The position numbers were made by a program, and so were the translations under genes. A stretch of DNA of 64,000 nucleotides from the NCBI RefSeq assembly GCF_034424645.1, contig NZ_CP139969.1:806001-870000 (forward strand), read 5' to 3'. The stretch is from Bordetella avium. Lineage in GTDB: Bacteria > Pseudomonadota > Gammaproteobacteria > Burkholderiales > Burkholderiaceae_B. Under the pieces are notes generated by a model that had not been told where the DNA came from, made no database searches, and saw only the letters and a program-made list of their open reading frames with translations. Below, piece by piece: positions 32,377-43,453 of this stretch (its first letter is position 1; each line of letters begins with the position of its first letter).

Positions 32377-32973
32377 GTCTATCTCCAAGTGACATGGACG
32401 CTTGACGTCCAGCTCATCAAACCGTGAGCAGGTGCAATATCGCCCTATTTATTTGCAGAGAGGAGCGCAGCGGCTTAGGCCGCCGGAAGAATTCCCGTGA
32501 TACCGCCTGCTCAATGCGCATGGCGCCTTGTCTGGCACCGTGTTGAAAGCGATACATCAGTGCCTATTGCACAATTCAGGCCTCAGATGCGCGTCTCCTT
32601 TGCTCGTCTCTTTTTTCTTAGTTTCATGCTAACGACAGATCGCTGAATTTTTTGTAGTTTTTGTATGTGGAATTTATAGGTAATTTCCTGATCTTGATGG
32701 TGGTGTGAAGCGTTGTGTGATCGATACCCTGCGAAAGCGGAGTCGGGGGGAATCGGTGCATGAAGAAAGGGCAGGCAGCTCAGCGGCTCGGAGTCTAGGC
32801 CAAGGAGAGGGCAAGGCCGAGATCGGGAGGGAGGCGTTTAACAGAGACCCTCTCGCCGCTGCGAGATTGACGCTAAACCCGAATGCGTCTGGTCGGAAGT
32901 AGAGGCTGAGGGCGCTTGCTAGGTTGGCCGCAGGCCCAGCAATGATGCATAGCAGCTGCCTGCGACGTCGGGG
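32377..32973. other. AT-richer non-coding stretch, no supported gene
   Basis: About 600 bases upstream of the candidate peptide. ORFs here have no family resemblance or ribosome binding site. The stretch 32590-32700 is distinctly AT-rich and could hold the promoter for the minus-strand peptide/exporter unit. I see nothing else. Confidence 0.4.
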
Positions 32974-33092
32974 AGGGGGGCGAATCTCCTTGTCGTTTGT
33001 TCGCCAAGCGTCGATTTTCTCTTGGCTTGGGCAAATGACGAGACGCAATGGCTGTTCAGGCTGGCCTGAGGGAGGCGGCCATTGAAGGATTC
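32974..33092 (-). pseudogene. Remnant of an IS3-type transposase (OrfB C-terminus)
   Basis: Two adjacent frames together give ESFNGRLPQASLNSHCVSSF and then SQEKIDAWRTNDKEIRPP. These align by eye to the end of IS3-family OrfB (ESFNGRLRDECLN...F...A..KI..WR..YN..RPH). The fragment is frameshifted around 33030 and lacks the conserved C-terminal HSALG part, so it is dead. It marks past insertion-sequence activity next to the exporter genes. Confidence 0.65.
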
Positions 33093-33238
33093 GCGCTCTG
33101 TATTGTGCGTCGGCCAGACAGGCTGGCTGATGTTAATGGCACCCCGTTTGCATAAGCCCATTTTGCCAAGGCTTCGGAGATGAACGCGTTAGCGCTTCAT
33201 CAGATCGCCCACGAGTACGCGGCGCCGCGAAGGCCTCA

Positions 33239-33273
33239 GCGCGAGCTTGCCGGAATGTCCTGCAAGCTCGCGC
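33239..33273. repeat. Perfect 12-base inverted repeat (hairpin)
   Basis: GCGCGAGCTTGC, an 11-base loop and GCAAGCTCGCGC lie 57 bases past the stop of the leftmost antiporter gene. There is no T tract on either strand. It may end the antiporter/decarboxylase transcript or mark a rearrangement boundary. Confidence 0.6.
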
Positions 33274-33329
33274 GGTTCAGCTAGGATTGCGACTCGGCGC
33301 AAACGCCACGTCGCGATCCGCCTCTGGCT

Positions 33330-34832
33330 TCAGACTGAAATCACGCCGCTCCAGAACAGCCATGCCACGATCACATCGGCAATCAGCAGGATGGCCAGAT
33401 AGATCAGTTCAAACTTCTGGAACACTGGCTGGCCATCATTTTTGTCTTTGCGCGACCAGATGAAGATGGGCAGGCCGCAAGTCAGCAGGATGGGAACCAG
33501 CGCTAAATACTCAACGCTGCTGGCATAGAAAATGAAGATGCAGAACAGTGCCCCGATGATGCCGCTCACCAGCGCCATCGTCTGGCCTTTTTTCGCATAT
33601 TTCAGATACTCATGCGTCAGGCAGAGCTTGGTCATGTACAGCGTGGTGGTGATGTAGGCGGGCACCACCATCAGCGCGCTGATGTTGTACATCGTGTTCC
33701 AGGCGTTGTTGGAGAAATAAACCAGCAACATCGCGGCCTGCATCACACCGCTGCTGACCCACAAGGACACCGTGGCCGCCTGTTTGTCATTGGTGCGCGC
33801 GAAGGCCTTGGGGAAGGCGCCGTGCTGTCCGGCTGCCATCGGAATTTCCGCGCAAAGCATGGTCCAGGCCAGCCAGCCCGCCAGCACCGAGATAATCAGG
33901 CCGACATTCATTAGCCAACTGCCCCAGGGCGCGCCGACCGTATGCTCCAGCACGCCCGCCGTGGAGGGGTCGGCGACTTGGGCCAGTTCCGGCTGCGTCA
34001 TGCTGCCATAGGGCAGCACCGACAGCAGAATGTAGGTGACCAGCGCCAGCATAAAGCCCAGCAAGGTCGCTTTACCCACATCGCTTTTATTGCGCGCGCG
34101 GCCAGACAAGACCACCGCGCCTTCGACGCCAATAAAGGCCCACAGCGTCACGGTCATCGGGGCCAGAATCTGCGACATCAGCGACACCGGCTCGCTGCGG
34201 CCTGCCACCTCGGTCGTGATTTGCGGTGATGAACCCCAGAAGTTCGAGAACACCTGCGAGTAGTCGATCAGCACGCCCAGCGCCACCACAAACACCACTA
34301 GCGGAACCAGCTTGGCGATCGTGCCCAGGGTGTTGACGAAGCCGGCCACCTTGGTGCCCGAGAGCACCAGATAGTTATAGCCCCAGATCAGGATAGAGCC
34401 GCAGATGATGGAATTGAGGTTGTTGCCGTCCGTGAAGACGCCAGGGAAAAACTCGTCAAAGGCATCCATCAAGATGACGGCGAAGGCCACATTGCCAAAG
34501 CACGTCATTAGCCAGTAGCCCCAGGCTACGTTAAAGCCGATAAAGGAGCCGAAACCTTCCTGGGCGTACATGTAGACGCCTGCCTGCAGATCGGGCCGCA
34601 TATCCGACAGCAGGCGGAAAGCGTTGGCGATGAAGTACACGCCCAGACCGGCGATGATCCAGGCCACGATGACCGGGCCGACGGCCGACGATGCGGCGGT
34701 ATTCTGCGGCAGGCTGTAGACGCCGCCGCCCAGCATGGAGCCGACGACGATGGCGATTAGCGCGATGAGGCCGAGTTTGCCACCGGCCGTTTCTGATGCG
34801 GCCTGCGGGGCCGCTTGAGTTTTATCAGTCAT
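33330..34832 (-). CDS. Basic amino acid antiporter (APA family, ArcD/AdiC-like), second copy
   Basis: A 500-residue protein with about 12 membrane helices. The APA signature in helix 1 is IVVGSMLGGGVYSLPQN, and GVYMYAQEGFGSFIGF and WAFIGVEGAVVLSGRARN follow. It belongs to the arginine/ornithine or amino acid/polyamine exchangers. It is encoded 68 bases downstream of an Orn/Lys/Arg decarboxylase, so it probably swaps the external amino acid for the internal amine or for another basic amino acid. It is clearly related to the antiporter at 37329-38795, indicating duplication or two specificities around one enzyme. Confidence 0.9.
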   Translation of the reverse strand: MTDKTQAAPQAASETAGGKLGLIALIAIVVGSMLGGGVYSLPQNTAASSAVGPVIVAWIIAGLGVYFIANAFRLLSDMRPDLQAGVYMYAQEGFGSFIGFNVAWGYWLMTCFGNVAFAVILMDAFDEFFPGVFTDGNNLNSIICGSILIWGYNYLVLSGTKVAGFVNTLGTIAKLVPLVVFVVALGVLIDYSQVFSNFWGSSPQITTEVAGRSEPVSLMSQILAPMTVTLWAFIGVEGAVVLSGRARNKSDVGKATLLGFMLALVTYILLSVLPYGSMTQPELAQVADPSTAGVLEHTVGAPWGSWLMNVGLIISVLAGWLAWTMLCAEIPMAAGQHGAFPKAFARTNDKQAATVSLWVSSGVMQAAMLLVYFSNNAWNTMYNISALMVVPAYITTTLYMTKLCLTHEYLKYAKKGQTMALVSGIIGALFCIFIFYASSVEYLALVPILLTCGLPIFIWSRKDKNDGQPVFQKFELIYLAILLIADVIVAWLFWSGVISV

Positions 34833-34900
34833 TGGATCGAGCCCGAGAGAGGGGGGGACGATGGGGGCCTGAGGGCTCCCATCCCTTTACTCCTATTCCT

Positions 34901-37279
34901 TTACTGGCGGCCTTTCTTGATTGAGGTGGAGGTGGTGTGGCGCTTGAACTTGATATGTTCGGGCAGCTTCTTGGGCTCGCGGTCCTCTTCGATAATGGCG
35001 CGCACCCAATGGTCGCCATGCTGATCGACGCTCACGCCCTGGATTTCATGTTCGAAGCCAGGGTATTTTTTGTCGAACTCTTGCAGGGCTTCCAGATAGC
35101 CGATGATGCCCGTGTCGTCGGTGGGCAATTGCTCTCCCGGCATTAGCACGGGAATGCCCGGGGGGTAGGGCACCAGCATGCTGGCCGCGATACGACCGGC
35201 AAACTCGGTCACACGCACCGGTTCGGTTTTGTAGCGCACCACTTTCTGGTAGGCCTCGGCAGGCGTATAGACCGGCTTGGGCGTGGACTGCACCGCCTTG
35301 GCGATGTGGTTCATCAGGTCCAGCTCATGCATGGTCTCGTGCATCTGCGTGCACAGCTCTTTGAGCGTCAGCTTGTCGTATTGGCTAGAAGCGGTCTTGA
35401 GCGATGGGATGGCGTCCACGGCCAGCGCGCCGTTGTCGTACAGTTTTTTGAATTCCAGCAGGCTTTCGATCAGCGTGCCCCACTTGCCCTTGGTAATCCC
35501 GACCGAAAACAGAATCAGCAGGGTGTAGTCGCCCGTGCGCGCCACCTCGATGCGCCGGTCGTCAAGAAACTTCGTGACGATGTAGCCAGGGATGCCGCCT
35601 GTCTGATAGTGGCCGTCCGGCGTGATGCCGGGGCAGGTGATCGACACCTTGACGGGGTCGAGCATGCAGTCGGTTTCTCGCAGGTCTTCCTTGCTGAAGC
35701 CGTGCCAGTAATCGTTTTCATGCAGACGCCAAACATCGGGCGTTTGGCTCAGCAAAGCCATCGGCGCCTGGTGGAAGGGATAGGTTTTGCCCGAGACCGG
35801 GTCTTTCGCTTCGGTGGGCTGTAGCACGTCAAAAAACCACGAGCCATCGCCTTCCTGTTCGGCCAGTTGGCGTTTCACATTGACGACGGCCTGGCGGAAG
35901 GCGACAGCTTCTTCGATGGATTCCTGCACCAGAGAACGTCCTGCCTCGCCCTGTATCATGCTGACGGCGACGTCGATCGACGCGATGATGGGATAGAAGG
36001 GCGAGGTGGTGCCGTGCATCATGAACGAATCATTGAAGTCGTCGAAGCTCAGGGGCGCGCGATCGCTCTTCTTGACATGAATCATCGACGCCATCGAAAG
36101 CGCGGGCAGCATTTTGTGGGTGGATTGCACCGCAAAAATGGTTGGCCGGTTCGGCATATCGTCGGCGATATCCATCGCAAAACGGTCTTTATAAAGCGGG
36201 TGGAATTTGGCATAGGCGTACCACGCTTCATCGAAGTGAATCCGGGGTACGCTTGCGCCCAGGTGCTTGACCACGTCGCTGACCTTGTAGCAGAAGCCGT
36301 CGTAGGTGCAGTTGGTCACCACCGCATAGGTGGGCTCTTTGCTGACGGCCTGCGGGGCGAGCGGGCTGTTCGCGATCAGGGCGTCCACACTCTGTTTCTT
36401 CAGGCGATGGGTCGGGATCGGACCGATCAGTCCGTAGCCATTGCGGCTGGGGGTGAGGTAAACCGGGCGGGCCTGTGACAGTGTCAGACCATGATTGAGT
36501 GATTTATGGCAATTGCGGTCTACCACGGCGATCTCGTTGGCGCCGATCGCGCCCTGGGCGACGATGCGGTTCGAGCCGGACGAGCCCGCCACGCCATAGA
36601 ACGTCCAGTCGGCGCCGAAGAGTTCGGCGGCGATTTCTTCGGATGCCTTGGACGGGCCTGCGTGGATCAGGTAGTCCCCCATCTCGGCCGTTGCCACGCC
36701 GATGTCGGCGCGCATGATGTTCTCACCGAAGAAATTGATGAACTCTATGCCCACTGGATGTTTGAGATAAGCCATGCCTCCCATGTGGCCGGGGCAATCC
36801 CAGTAATAATCGCCGTCTTCCGTAAAGTCTTTCAGTGTCTTGAAATAGGGCGGCAGCAACTTTTCTGCATAACGGTGAACGGCGGTGTAGATGCGGTTGG
36901 CCGTGAACGCAGGCGTTTCGGAGTACAGATAGATGTATTCGCTGACGCTTTTCAGAACGCCGATCGGCACGCCGGCCGACACATCGGCTTGCGACATCAG
37001 GAACACGGGCACCTTGGCATTGCGCTCACGGACCTTTTGCAGCAAGGCCTCGCCTTCGGTGTCGATGTTTTCATTGCCCGAATCCCAGTAGAGCGCGATG
37101 GCGCTGTAGCGTGGGCTCTGCTCGATGTAGCTCAAGGCCGCCTTGATGCTGCCTGCGGTCTGGATCTGGAAGCCCCGTTGCACCAGCGAAGCTTGCAAGG
37201 CCGCGATGGACTCGGCTGCAGGCTGGTCATCAACAAGGGCGCTGGATAGCACAAAAAGCACGTGGTGATTGAACTTCAT
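34901..37279 (-). CDS. Orn/Lys/Arg decarboxylase (acid-inducible type, PLP-dependent)
   Basis: A 792-residue fold-type I decarboxylase with the N-terminal wing domain (1-130), core and C-terminal domain. The PLP lysine is Lys389 in QSTHKMLPALS; NCHKS (His258) and HFDEAWYAYAKFHP (Asp350) complete the cofactor site. The overall pattern is like E. coli AdiA and LdcI. It consumes a proton while converting arginine, lysine or ornithine to the amine; which substrate cannot be fixed by eye. Related antiporter genes flank it on the same strand (49- and 68-base gaps), making an acid-resistance style operon. Confidence 0.9.
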   Translation of the reverse strand: MKFNHHVLFVLSSALVDDQPAAESIAALQASLVQRGFQIQTAGSIKAALSYIEQSPRYSAIALYWDSGNENIDTEGEALLQKVRERNAKVPVFLMSQADVSAGVPIGVLKSVSEYIYLYSETPAFTANRIYTAVHRYAEKLLPPYFKTLKDFTEDGDYYWDCPGHMGGMAYLKHPVGIEFINFFGENIMRADIGVATAEMGDYLIHAGPSKASEEIAAELFGADWTFYGVAGSSGSNRIVAQGAIGANEIAVVDRNCHKSLNHGLTLSQARPVYLTPSRNGYGLIGPIPTHRLKKQSVDALIANSPLAPQAVSKEPTYAVVTNCTYDGFCYKVSDVVKHLGASVPRIHFDEAWYAYAKFHPLYKDRFAMDIADDMPNRPTIFAVQSTHKMLPALSMASMIHVKKSDRAPLSFDDFNDSFMMHGTTSPFYPIIASIDVAVSMIQGEAGRSLVQESIEEAVAFRQAVVNVKRQLAEQEGDGSWFFDVLQPTEAKDPVSGKTYPFHQAPMALLSQTPDVWRLHENDYWHGFSKEDLRETDCMLDPVKVSITCPGITPDGHYQTGGIPGYIVTKFLDDRRIEVARTGDYTLLILFSVGITKGKWGTLIESLLEFKKLYDNGALAVDAIPSLKTASSQYDKLTLKELCTQMHETMHELDLMNHIAKAVQSTPKPVYTPAEAYQKVVRYKTEPVRVTEFAGRIAASMLVPYPPGIPVLMPGEQLPTDDTGIIGYLEALQEFDKKYPGFEHEIQGVSVDQHGDHWVRAIIEEDREPKKLPEHIKFKRHTTSTSIKKGRQ

Positions 37280-37328
37280 TGCGTGAAATCTCCAGTCGTT
37301 GGTCAGGCTTTGCGCTTGGGGCGGCCTG

Positions 37329-38795
37329 TTACAGCCTTATCACCCCCGTGAAATACAGATAAGCAATCAGGGCATCCAGAAGTAAAAGCGCAATCAGTGC
37401 TGCGGCTTCTCGTTTACTGAATAGGGGCTGGGCGCGCTGATCCCGTTTGCGCGCCCAGATGAATACGGGCACTCCCAGTGTGATGATGAGCGGCGTCATG
37501 GCCACATACTCGATCGCGCTGGCGTACAGCATGAACAGGCAGAATGCGGCGCCTATCAGGCTGCTTATCAGCGCGAACCGCTTGCCTTTGGCCTGACGCT
37601 GGCTGTATTCGCCATTCAGGCAAAGCTTGGTCAGGTAGGCTGAGGCGGCAAGATAGGCCGGCAAAACGGTAATGGATGAAATCGCCAGCAGGGCCAGCCA
37701 TGCGTTGTTTGCGAAATAGACCAGCAGCATGACGGCCTGCATCAGCCAACTGCTGGCCCACAGCGACGAGGCGGCCGCGCCGTGTTTGTTTTTGCGGGCG
37801 AACCAGGCGGGGAATGTGCCGTTTGCGGCTGCCGCCATGGGGATTTCGGCGCATATCATGGTCCAGGCCAGCCAGCTCGTGAGAATGGAGATCAGTACGC
37901 CGACGTTGATAAACCATTCGCCCCAATCGCCTGTCAGTGCTTTCATGACCCCTGCCGTGGAGGGGTTGGGCAGGCTGCTCAGGGCATGCTGGTTCATCAC
38001 GCCAAAGGGAATCACCGAAACGATCAGGCAGATCGCCAGCGAAATGATGAAACCGATCAAGGTCGCCCTGCCCACGTCTTGCGTGTTGCGCGCCCGGCCC
38101 GAAAGTGCGACGGCGCCCTCTATCCCGATAAAGCACCAGAGCGCGACAAACAAGGGCGAGAGAATCTGCGATATGACGGAGCCCAGCGGCTTGATCGAGG
38201 GCGAATTCGCATGGCCCCAGACGTTCTGGGTAAGCTCGCTACCGTCCAGAAAGTAAACCACTGTGCCGACGAAAATCACCAATGGAATCAGTTTGGCTAC
38301 TGTCCCGACCACATTGACCGTACCCGCCAGCTTGCTGCCCGACAGTACCAGCACATGAAAGCCCCAAATCAATATGGAGGCGCCGATGAGGGAGTTCAGA
38401 TTATTGCCGCCCTTGAATGTGCCGGGCATGAAATAGTCCAAGGTATCCATCACCATGACGGCGAAGGCCACATTGCTGAAGATATTCATCAGCCAATAGC
38501 CCCAGGCCACCAGAAACGCCGCGAACGGACCAAAGCCCTCACGGGCGTACATATAAATGCCGGTTTGCAGGTCTGGCCTAAGGTCGGAAAGTACGATGAA
38601 AACTTTCGCGATGAAATACATGCCAAAGCCGCAAATCAGCCAGGCAATGGTGACGGGACCGACTGCCGATTGCTCCGCCATGTTTTGCGGCAGGCTGTCG
38701 ACCCCGCTGCCGATCATGGAACTGACCACAATGGCGATCAGTGCGATCAATCCGAATTTCTGACTGGCCGCGCTGGGTTTTGATTCTTTATCCAT
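37329..38795 (-). CDS. Basic amino acid antiporter (APA family, ArcD/AdiC-like), first copy
   Basis: A 488-residue twelve-helix transporter of the same type as the one at 33330-34832. Helix 1 reads IVVSSMIGSGVDSLPQN, and CFIGIEGAVALSGRARN is nearly identical in both. It is the first gene of the three-gene cluster and sits 49 bases before the decarboxylase. Note the aspartate in GSGVDSLPQN, where the paralogue has tyrosine, within the unwound substrate-binding region of helix 1; this may mean a different substrate. No clear Shine-Dalgarno precedes the ATG. Confidence 0.9.
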   Translation of the reverse strand: MDKESKPSAASQKFGLIALIAIVVSSMIGSGVDSLPQNMAEQSAVGPVTIAWLICGFGMYFIAKVFIVLSDLRPDLQTGIYMYAREGFGPFAAFLVAWGYWLMNIFSNVAFAVMVMDTLDYFMPGTFKGGNNLNSLIGASILIWGFHVLVLSGSKLAGTVNVVGTVAKLIPLVIFVGTVVYFLDGSELTQNVWGHANSPSIKPLGSVISQILSPLFVALWCFIGIEGAVALSGRARNTQDVGRATLIGFIISLAICLIVSVIPFGVMNQHALSSLPNPSTAGVMKALTGDWGEWFINVGVLISILTSWLAWTMICAEIPMAAAANGTFPAWFARKNKHGAAASSLWASSWLMQAVMLLVYFANNAWLALLAISSITVLPAYLAASAYLTKLCLNGEYSQRQAKGKRFALISSLIGAAFCLFMLYASAIEYVAMTPLIITLGVPVFIWARKRDQRAQPLFSKREAAALIALLLLDALIAYLYFTGVIRL

Positions 38796-40860
<2,065 letters not shown>

Positions 40861-40881
40861 TTTTTATCAATCACCACAGAA

Positions 40882-40908
40882 AAACCGGCCGATATGGCCG
40901 GTTTTTTT
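40882..40908 (+). terminator. Rho-independent terminator after serS
   Basis: AAACCGGCC, a short loop and GGCCGG(TTT) are followed by seven T residues, 21 bases after the serS stop. Confidence 0.9.
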
Positions 40909-41290
40909 ATATGTGATTATTACAAAATAATGAATGCTGTTAGGCAGCCGTATTTTTTCTCTTGCCCTAGGATTTTTCTGCTTCATTCTTGTTTCTAGGG
41001 ATTACCCGGATTTTTATGACGCGCGAGTCGGATAAGTCAGCTTTGGCTTCTGTTTAGTCATTGTTTTTTAACTTTTAATTCAGTCTAGTACCAAACCTAA
41101 GGCTAAGCTTCAAACTTAAAATTCTAGGGTCATATTGCAGTCTGCCATCAATTTGTAGCGTAACTGAGGTATGGTTGTCGTACTGCTATTGATGTGAACA
41201 GATGTGATTGAGTGATTAGAGGGGCCGTGTCTGGCGGTTTGTCCGCTTGTTTTACCCCGTGTCCCTTCATTTCAATAGAGGAAGCAAACC
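40909..41290. other. AT-rich non-coding region before a small gene
   Basis: About 380 bases, far richer in A and T than the rest of the core. No ORF is supported. GGATTACCC-like and TTTAACTTTTAATTC-like segments suggest a promoter or a long 5' leader for the gene at 41291. It could also hide a small RNA, but I cannot show one. Confidence 0.4.
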
Positions 41291-41539
41291 ATGACTTCAC
41301 GAATGATTGGCGATTTTCGCGTTCGTTGCTCCGTTATCCATGAGGAGGGGCAGCGTTACGGCGTACGGATATGGACCCGCCGCGTGGGCGGCACCGCCCC
41401 GGAAAAAGCCTGGGATGTTCCCAGTCTCGCGACTTATGTCAGCCTCTCCGAGGCAGAAATGGGTAGCCAGGAAGTCTTTCGCAAGATCAATGGTGTTCGT
41501 TTTAATGGTGAACCGGAGTTTGCACATGCGTCCGCATAA
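41291..41539 (+). CDS. Hypothetical protein, 82 aa
   Basis: A small soluble protein from an ATG at 41291 with a good AGAGGAAG ribosome binding site. The sequence (FRVRCSVIHEEGQRYGVRIWTRRVGG) suggests a small beta-sheet. No family recognised. A second ORF begins within its last codons at 41526 and runs to a strong terminator, so the two form a short operon with a long AT-rich leader upstream. Confidence 0.65.
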   Translation: MTSRMIGDFRVRCSVIHEEGQRYGVRIWTRRVGGTAPEKAWDVPSLATYVSLSEAEMGSQEVFRKINGVRFNGEPEFAHASA

Positions 41540-41657
41540 TGGTTGGTGGAAAAACACCAGCACCCCGCGCCGCTGGCTCGATGCCATGCGCACCCGGCAG
41601 CAACCCTCACAAGGGAGTGCCGCCGCGCCGGCCAAACCCGCTCAGGCTAACGCCTGA
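41526..41657 (+). CDS. Small hypothetical protein, 43 aa, overlapping its neighbour
   Basis: An ORF starting MRPHNGWWKNTSTPRRWLDA and ending in an Ala/Pro/Gln-rich tail. Its ATG lies 14 bases inside the end of the preceding gene in another frame, and it ends 17 bases before a terminator. It is basic and has no signal peptide. The tight packing supports translation by coupling, but nothing else does. Confidence 0.45.
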   Translation: MRPHNGWWKNTSTPRRWLDAMRTRQQPSQGSAAAPAKPAQANA

Positions 41658-41673
41658 TTCGGTTTTTGCCCGC

Positions 41674-41702
41674 AAAAAAACCGCCAATGGCGGTTTTTTT
41701 TT
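41674..41702. terminator. Bidirectional Rho-independent terminator
   Basis: An A7 run, CCGCC, a 3-base loop, GGCGG and a T9 run. It serves the small genes on its left and the convergent PXPV gene on its right. Confidence 0.9.
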
Positions 41703-41724
41703 GGGCGGCTGTCAAGGCCATCTC

Positions 41725-42045
41725 TCAATGGCGGCGTCCATGTGGGCCATGGTGGTGCCGCGGACCATGTTTGCGCGGACCGCCATAGTAGACGGGCGGC
41801 GGCACCACCACTACCGGACGCACGTAAGGCGGTGCGTAATAGCGGGGGCCGGCATGGACGGGCGCGGGCACCACATAAGCGGGTGGCGGCGCGACATAAA
41901 CCGGGGCAGGGGGCACGTAAACCGGAGCGGGCGCTATCGCGATGCCGGGGATGCCGATGGATACGCCGATATCAACATGTGCCATTGCCGTGGTAGACAT
42001 TGTCAACGCAGCGGCGCCCAAACCAGCAGCTAACCATTTCTTCAT
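41725..42045 (-). CDS. Exported PXPV-repeat protein
   Basis: A 106-residue protein with a clear signal peptide (MKKWLAAGLGAAALTMSTTAMA-HV). The mature part has repeated Pro-Val-Tyr units (APVYVPPAPVYVAPPPAYVVPAP) that fit the PXPV repeat family, and a His/Arg-rich end (KHGPRHHHGPHGRRH) that could bind metal. It is probably periplasmic or surface-attached; function unknown. It is a single gene ending at the shared terminator. Confidence 0.8.
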   Translation of the reverse strand: MKKWLAAGLGAAALTMSTTAMAHVDIGVSIGIPGIAIAPAPVYVPPAPVYVAPPPAYVVPAPVHAGPRYYAPPYVRPVVVVPPPVYYGGPRKHGPRHHHGPHGRRH

Positions 42046-42326
42046 TATTCACCTGTGTTGCTGTCTTTGCAGCCTGCGAGAAAATACGAGGCAATTGTCA
42101 GTCTTTTCTCTATCGGAAGTTCACGGGTCTTTATTGCAATAGCGACAAAGCGCAACGGCCGGGATCTGTGCTGCTGCGCTGCGTCATCCCGCCTTCAGAG
42201 GCAAAGTCCTCCGTATGCGGTCAATTGCAATCTGCGGCGAGGCTGGCGGCGTTACATTAAATCACGATGAGGTTTGAGTTTGACCGATGGCAACCCGGAC
42301 GGGCGGCTTCTCGGTATACTTCAGCC

Positions 42327-42521
42327 ATGACGACCGCTCACGACCTCAAGCCTGGGTACTACTGGTACACCATGGAGAAAGATCCCCTGGCCATCATTCA
42401 TATCCATGCGGATGGCGGTGCCACACTCATGGGTACCGATTTCCGCATGGAGCCTGACGGCGTAGCCAATATGATGCGGCAGGGCGAACGCTTCTTTTGG
42501 ATTGAACCCCCCGCGATTTGA
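42327..42521 (+). CDS. Hypothetical protein, 64 aa
   Basis: A small soluble protein (MTTAHDLKPGYYWYTMEKDPLAIIHIHADGG...). The Trp/Tyr-rich start and the alternating strands IIHIHADGGATLMG suggest a compact beta fold. No family name recognised. TATACT at 42314-42319 could be its -10 element, which would leave almost no leader. Codon use fits the genome. Convergent with the GGDEF gene. Confidence 0.6.
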   Translation: MTTAHDLKPGYYWYTMEKDPLAIIHIHADGGATLMGTDFRMEPDGVANMMRQGERFFWIEPPAI

Positions 42522-42544
42522 TACGCCGCTCAGGCAGGCATGGC

Positions 42545-43162
42545 TCAGGCGGGTAAGAGTGGGGCATCATGAATCATGATGCCTCCCTTACCTTTTTGTT
42601 TGGCCCGGCAAAGTACGCTGTCGGCACTGGCATAGGCTTGTTGCCAATCCTGGCTTGCACCCGGGGGCAGCCATATCAGCCCGAAGGTGGCGCTGATTCG
42701 CTTGATTCCCTGAACCTGCACATTTCGTATGCTATCGAGTAGCTGCTTGGCTTGCTCCAGCGCTTTGTCAGGCGAGTTGGCTGAAAAAATCGTCGCGAAC
42801 TCATCTCCTCCTATACGGCAAACGCAATCGTCGGTGCGACGCAACTGCGTTTCCACCGTTCTTGCCACGGCCTGCAACAGCCGGTCGCCTGCGGCATGCC
42901 CAAGACTGTCATTGACCGTCTTGAAATTATCCAGATCAAACAGGCAGAGTGCGACGCCGTTGCCGCGTTGATGTGCTTGCAAGGCCTCTTGCAAGCGGCC
43001 GGTGAAATAGCGCCGATTGAAAATGCCTGTCAATTCGTCGGTGATGACCAGCCTGCGTAGGCGGCGGTTTTCTATCTGTAGGGCTTGCAGTTGGCGGTAC
43101 TGGGGGGCCGAGCGTTTGCGCGCTGGAATGCGGTGGCTTGAGTTTTTTTCTTGAATAGTCAT
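42545..43162 (-). CDS. Diguanylate cyclase with a GGDEF domain only
   Basis: A 205-residue cytoplasmic protein making cyclic di-GMP from GTP. A basic, coiled-coil-like N-terminus (about 1-38, LQALQIENRRLRRL) replaces the usual sensor. The cyclase domain has DELTGIFNRRYF, the metal-binding FDLDNFK and the active-site loop IGGDEF. A product-inhibition I-site RTDD lies five residues before GGDEF. With no sensor domain, its input must come from a partner or from expression. The upstream 290 bases contain no supported gene. Confidence 0.9.
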   Translation of the reverse strand: MTIQEKNSSHRIPARKRSAPQYRQLQALQIENRRLRRLVITDELTGIFNRRYFTGRLQEALQAHQRGNGVALCLFDLDNFKTVNDSLGHAAGDRLLQAVARTVETQLRRTDDCVCRIGGDEFATIFSANSPDKALEQAKQLLDSIRNVQVQGIKRISATFGLIWLPPGASQDWQQAYASADSVLCRAKQKGKGGIMIHDAPLLPA

Positions 43163-43453
43163 TGCAATGCGTAGTTCTCCGGCTGCCAGCCGGGCTGGCA
43201 GCCTCGCAATCGGGCATCAGTTGCTAGCCTACGTTGTTTCCCTAGGCCTCTCCAGTGATGGAGTGTCAACGATTGTCAAGTCAGGGCAGGCCCGGGCAGA
43301 GACTGGCGCAGGCAGCAGATTCTTCGGGATGACTTTGGAAATCCGAACCGTTGGCATTCCTGCCGACGAGTGTGCTGTGCTCAAGATCAAATAGGGTGTG
43401 ACGTCATCCCCTGCATACCGGCATAGGTACAGCGCAAGTCAGGCGTTTGAATC

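Noticed and set aside
32674..33048. 124-codon minus-strand ORF taken as a whole gene
   Set aside because: Only its first 25 codons resemble anything (the IS3 transposase end); the rest is low-complexity Arg/Pro/Ser sequence.
43167..43394. 75-codon plus-strand ORF upstream of the GGDEF gene
   Set aside because: Overlaps the GGDEF promoter region and has random-looking composition.
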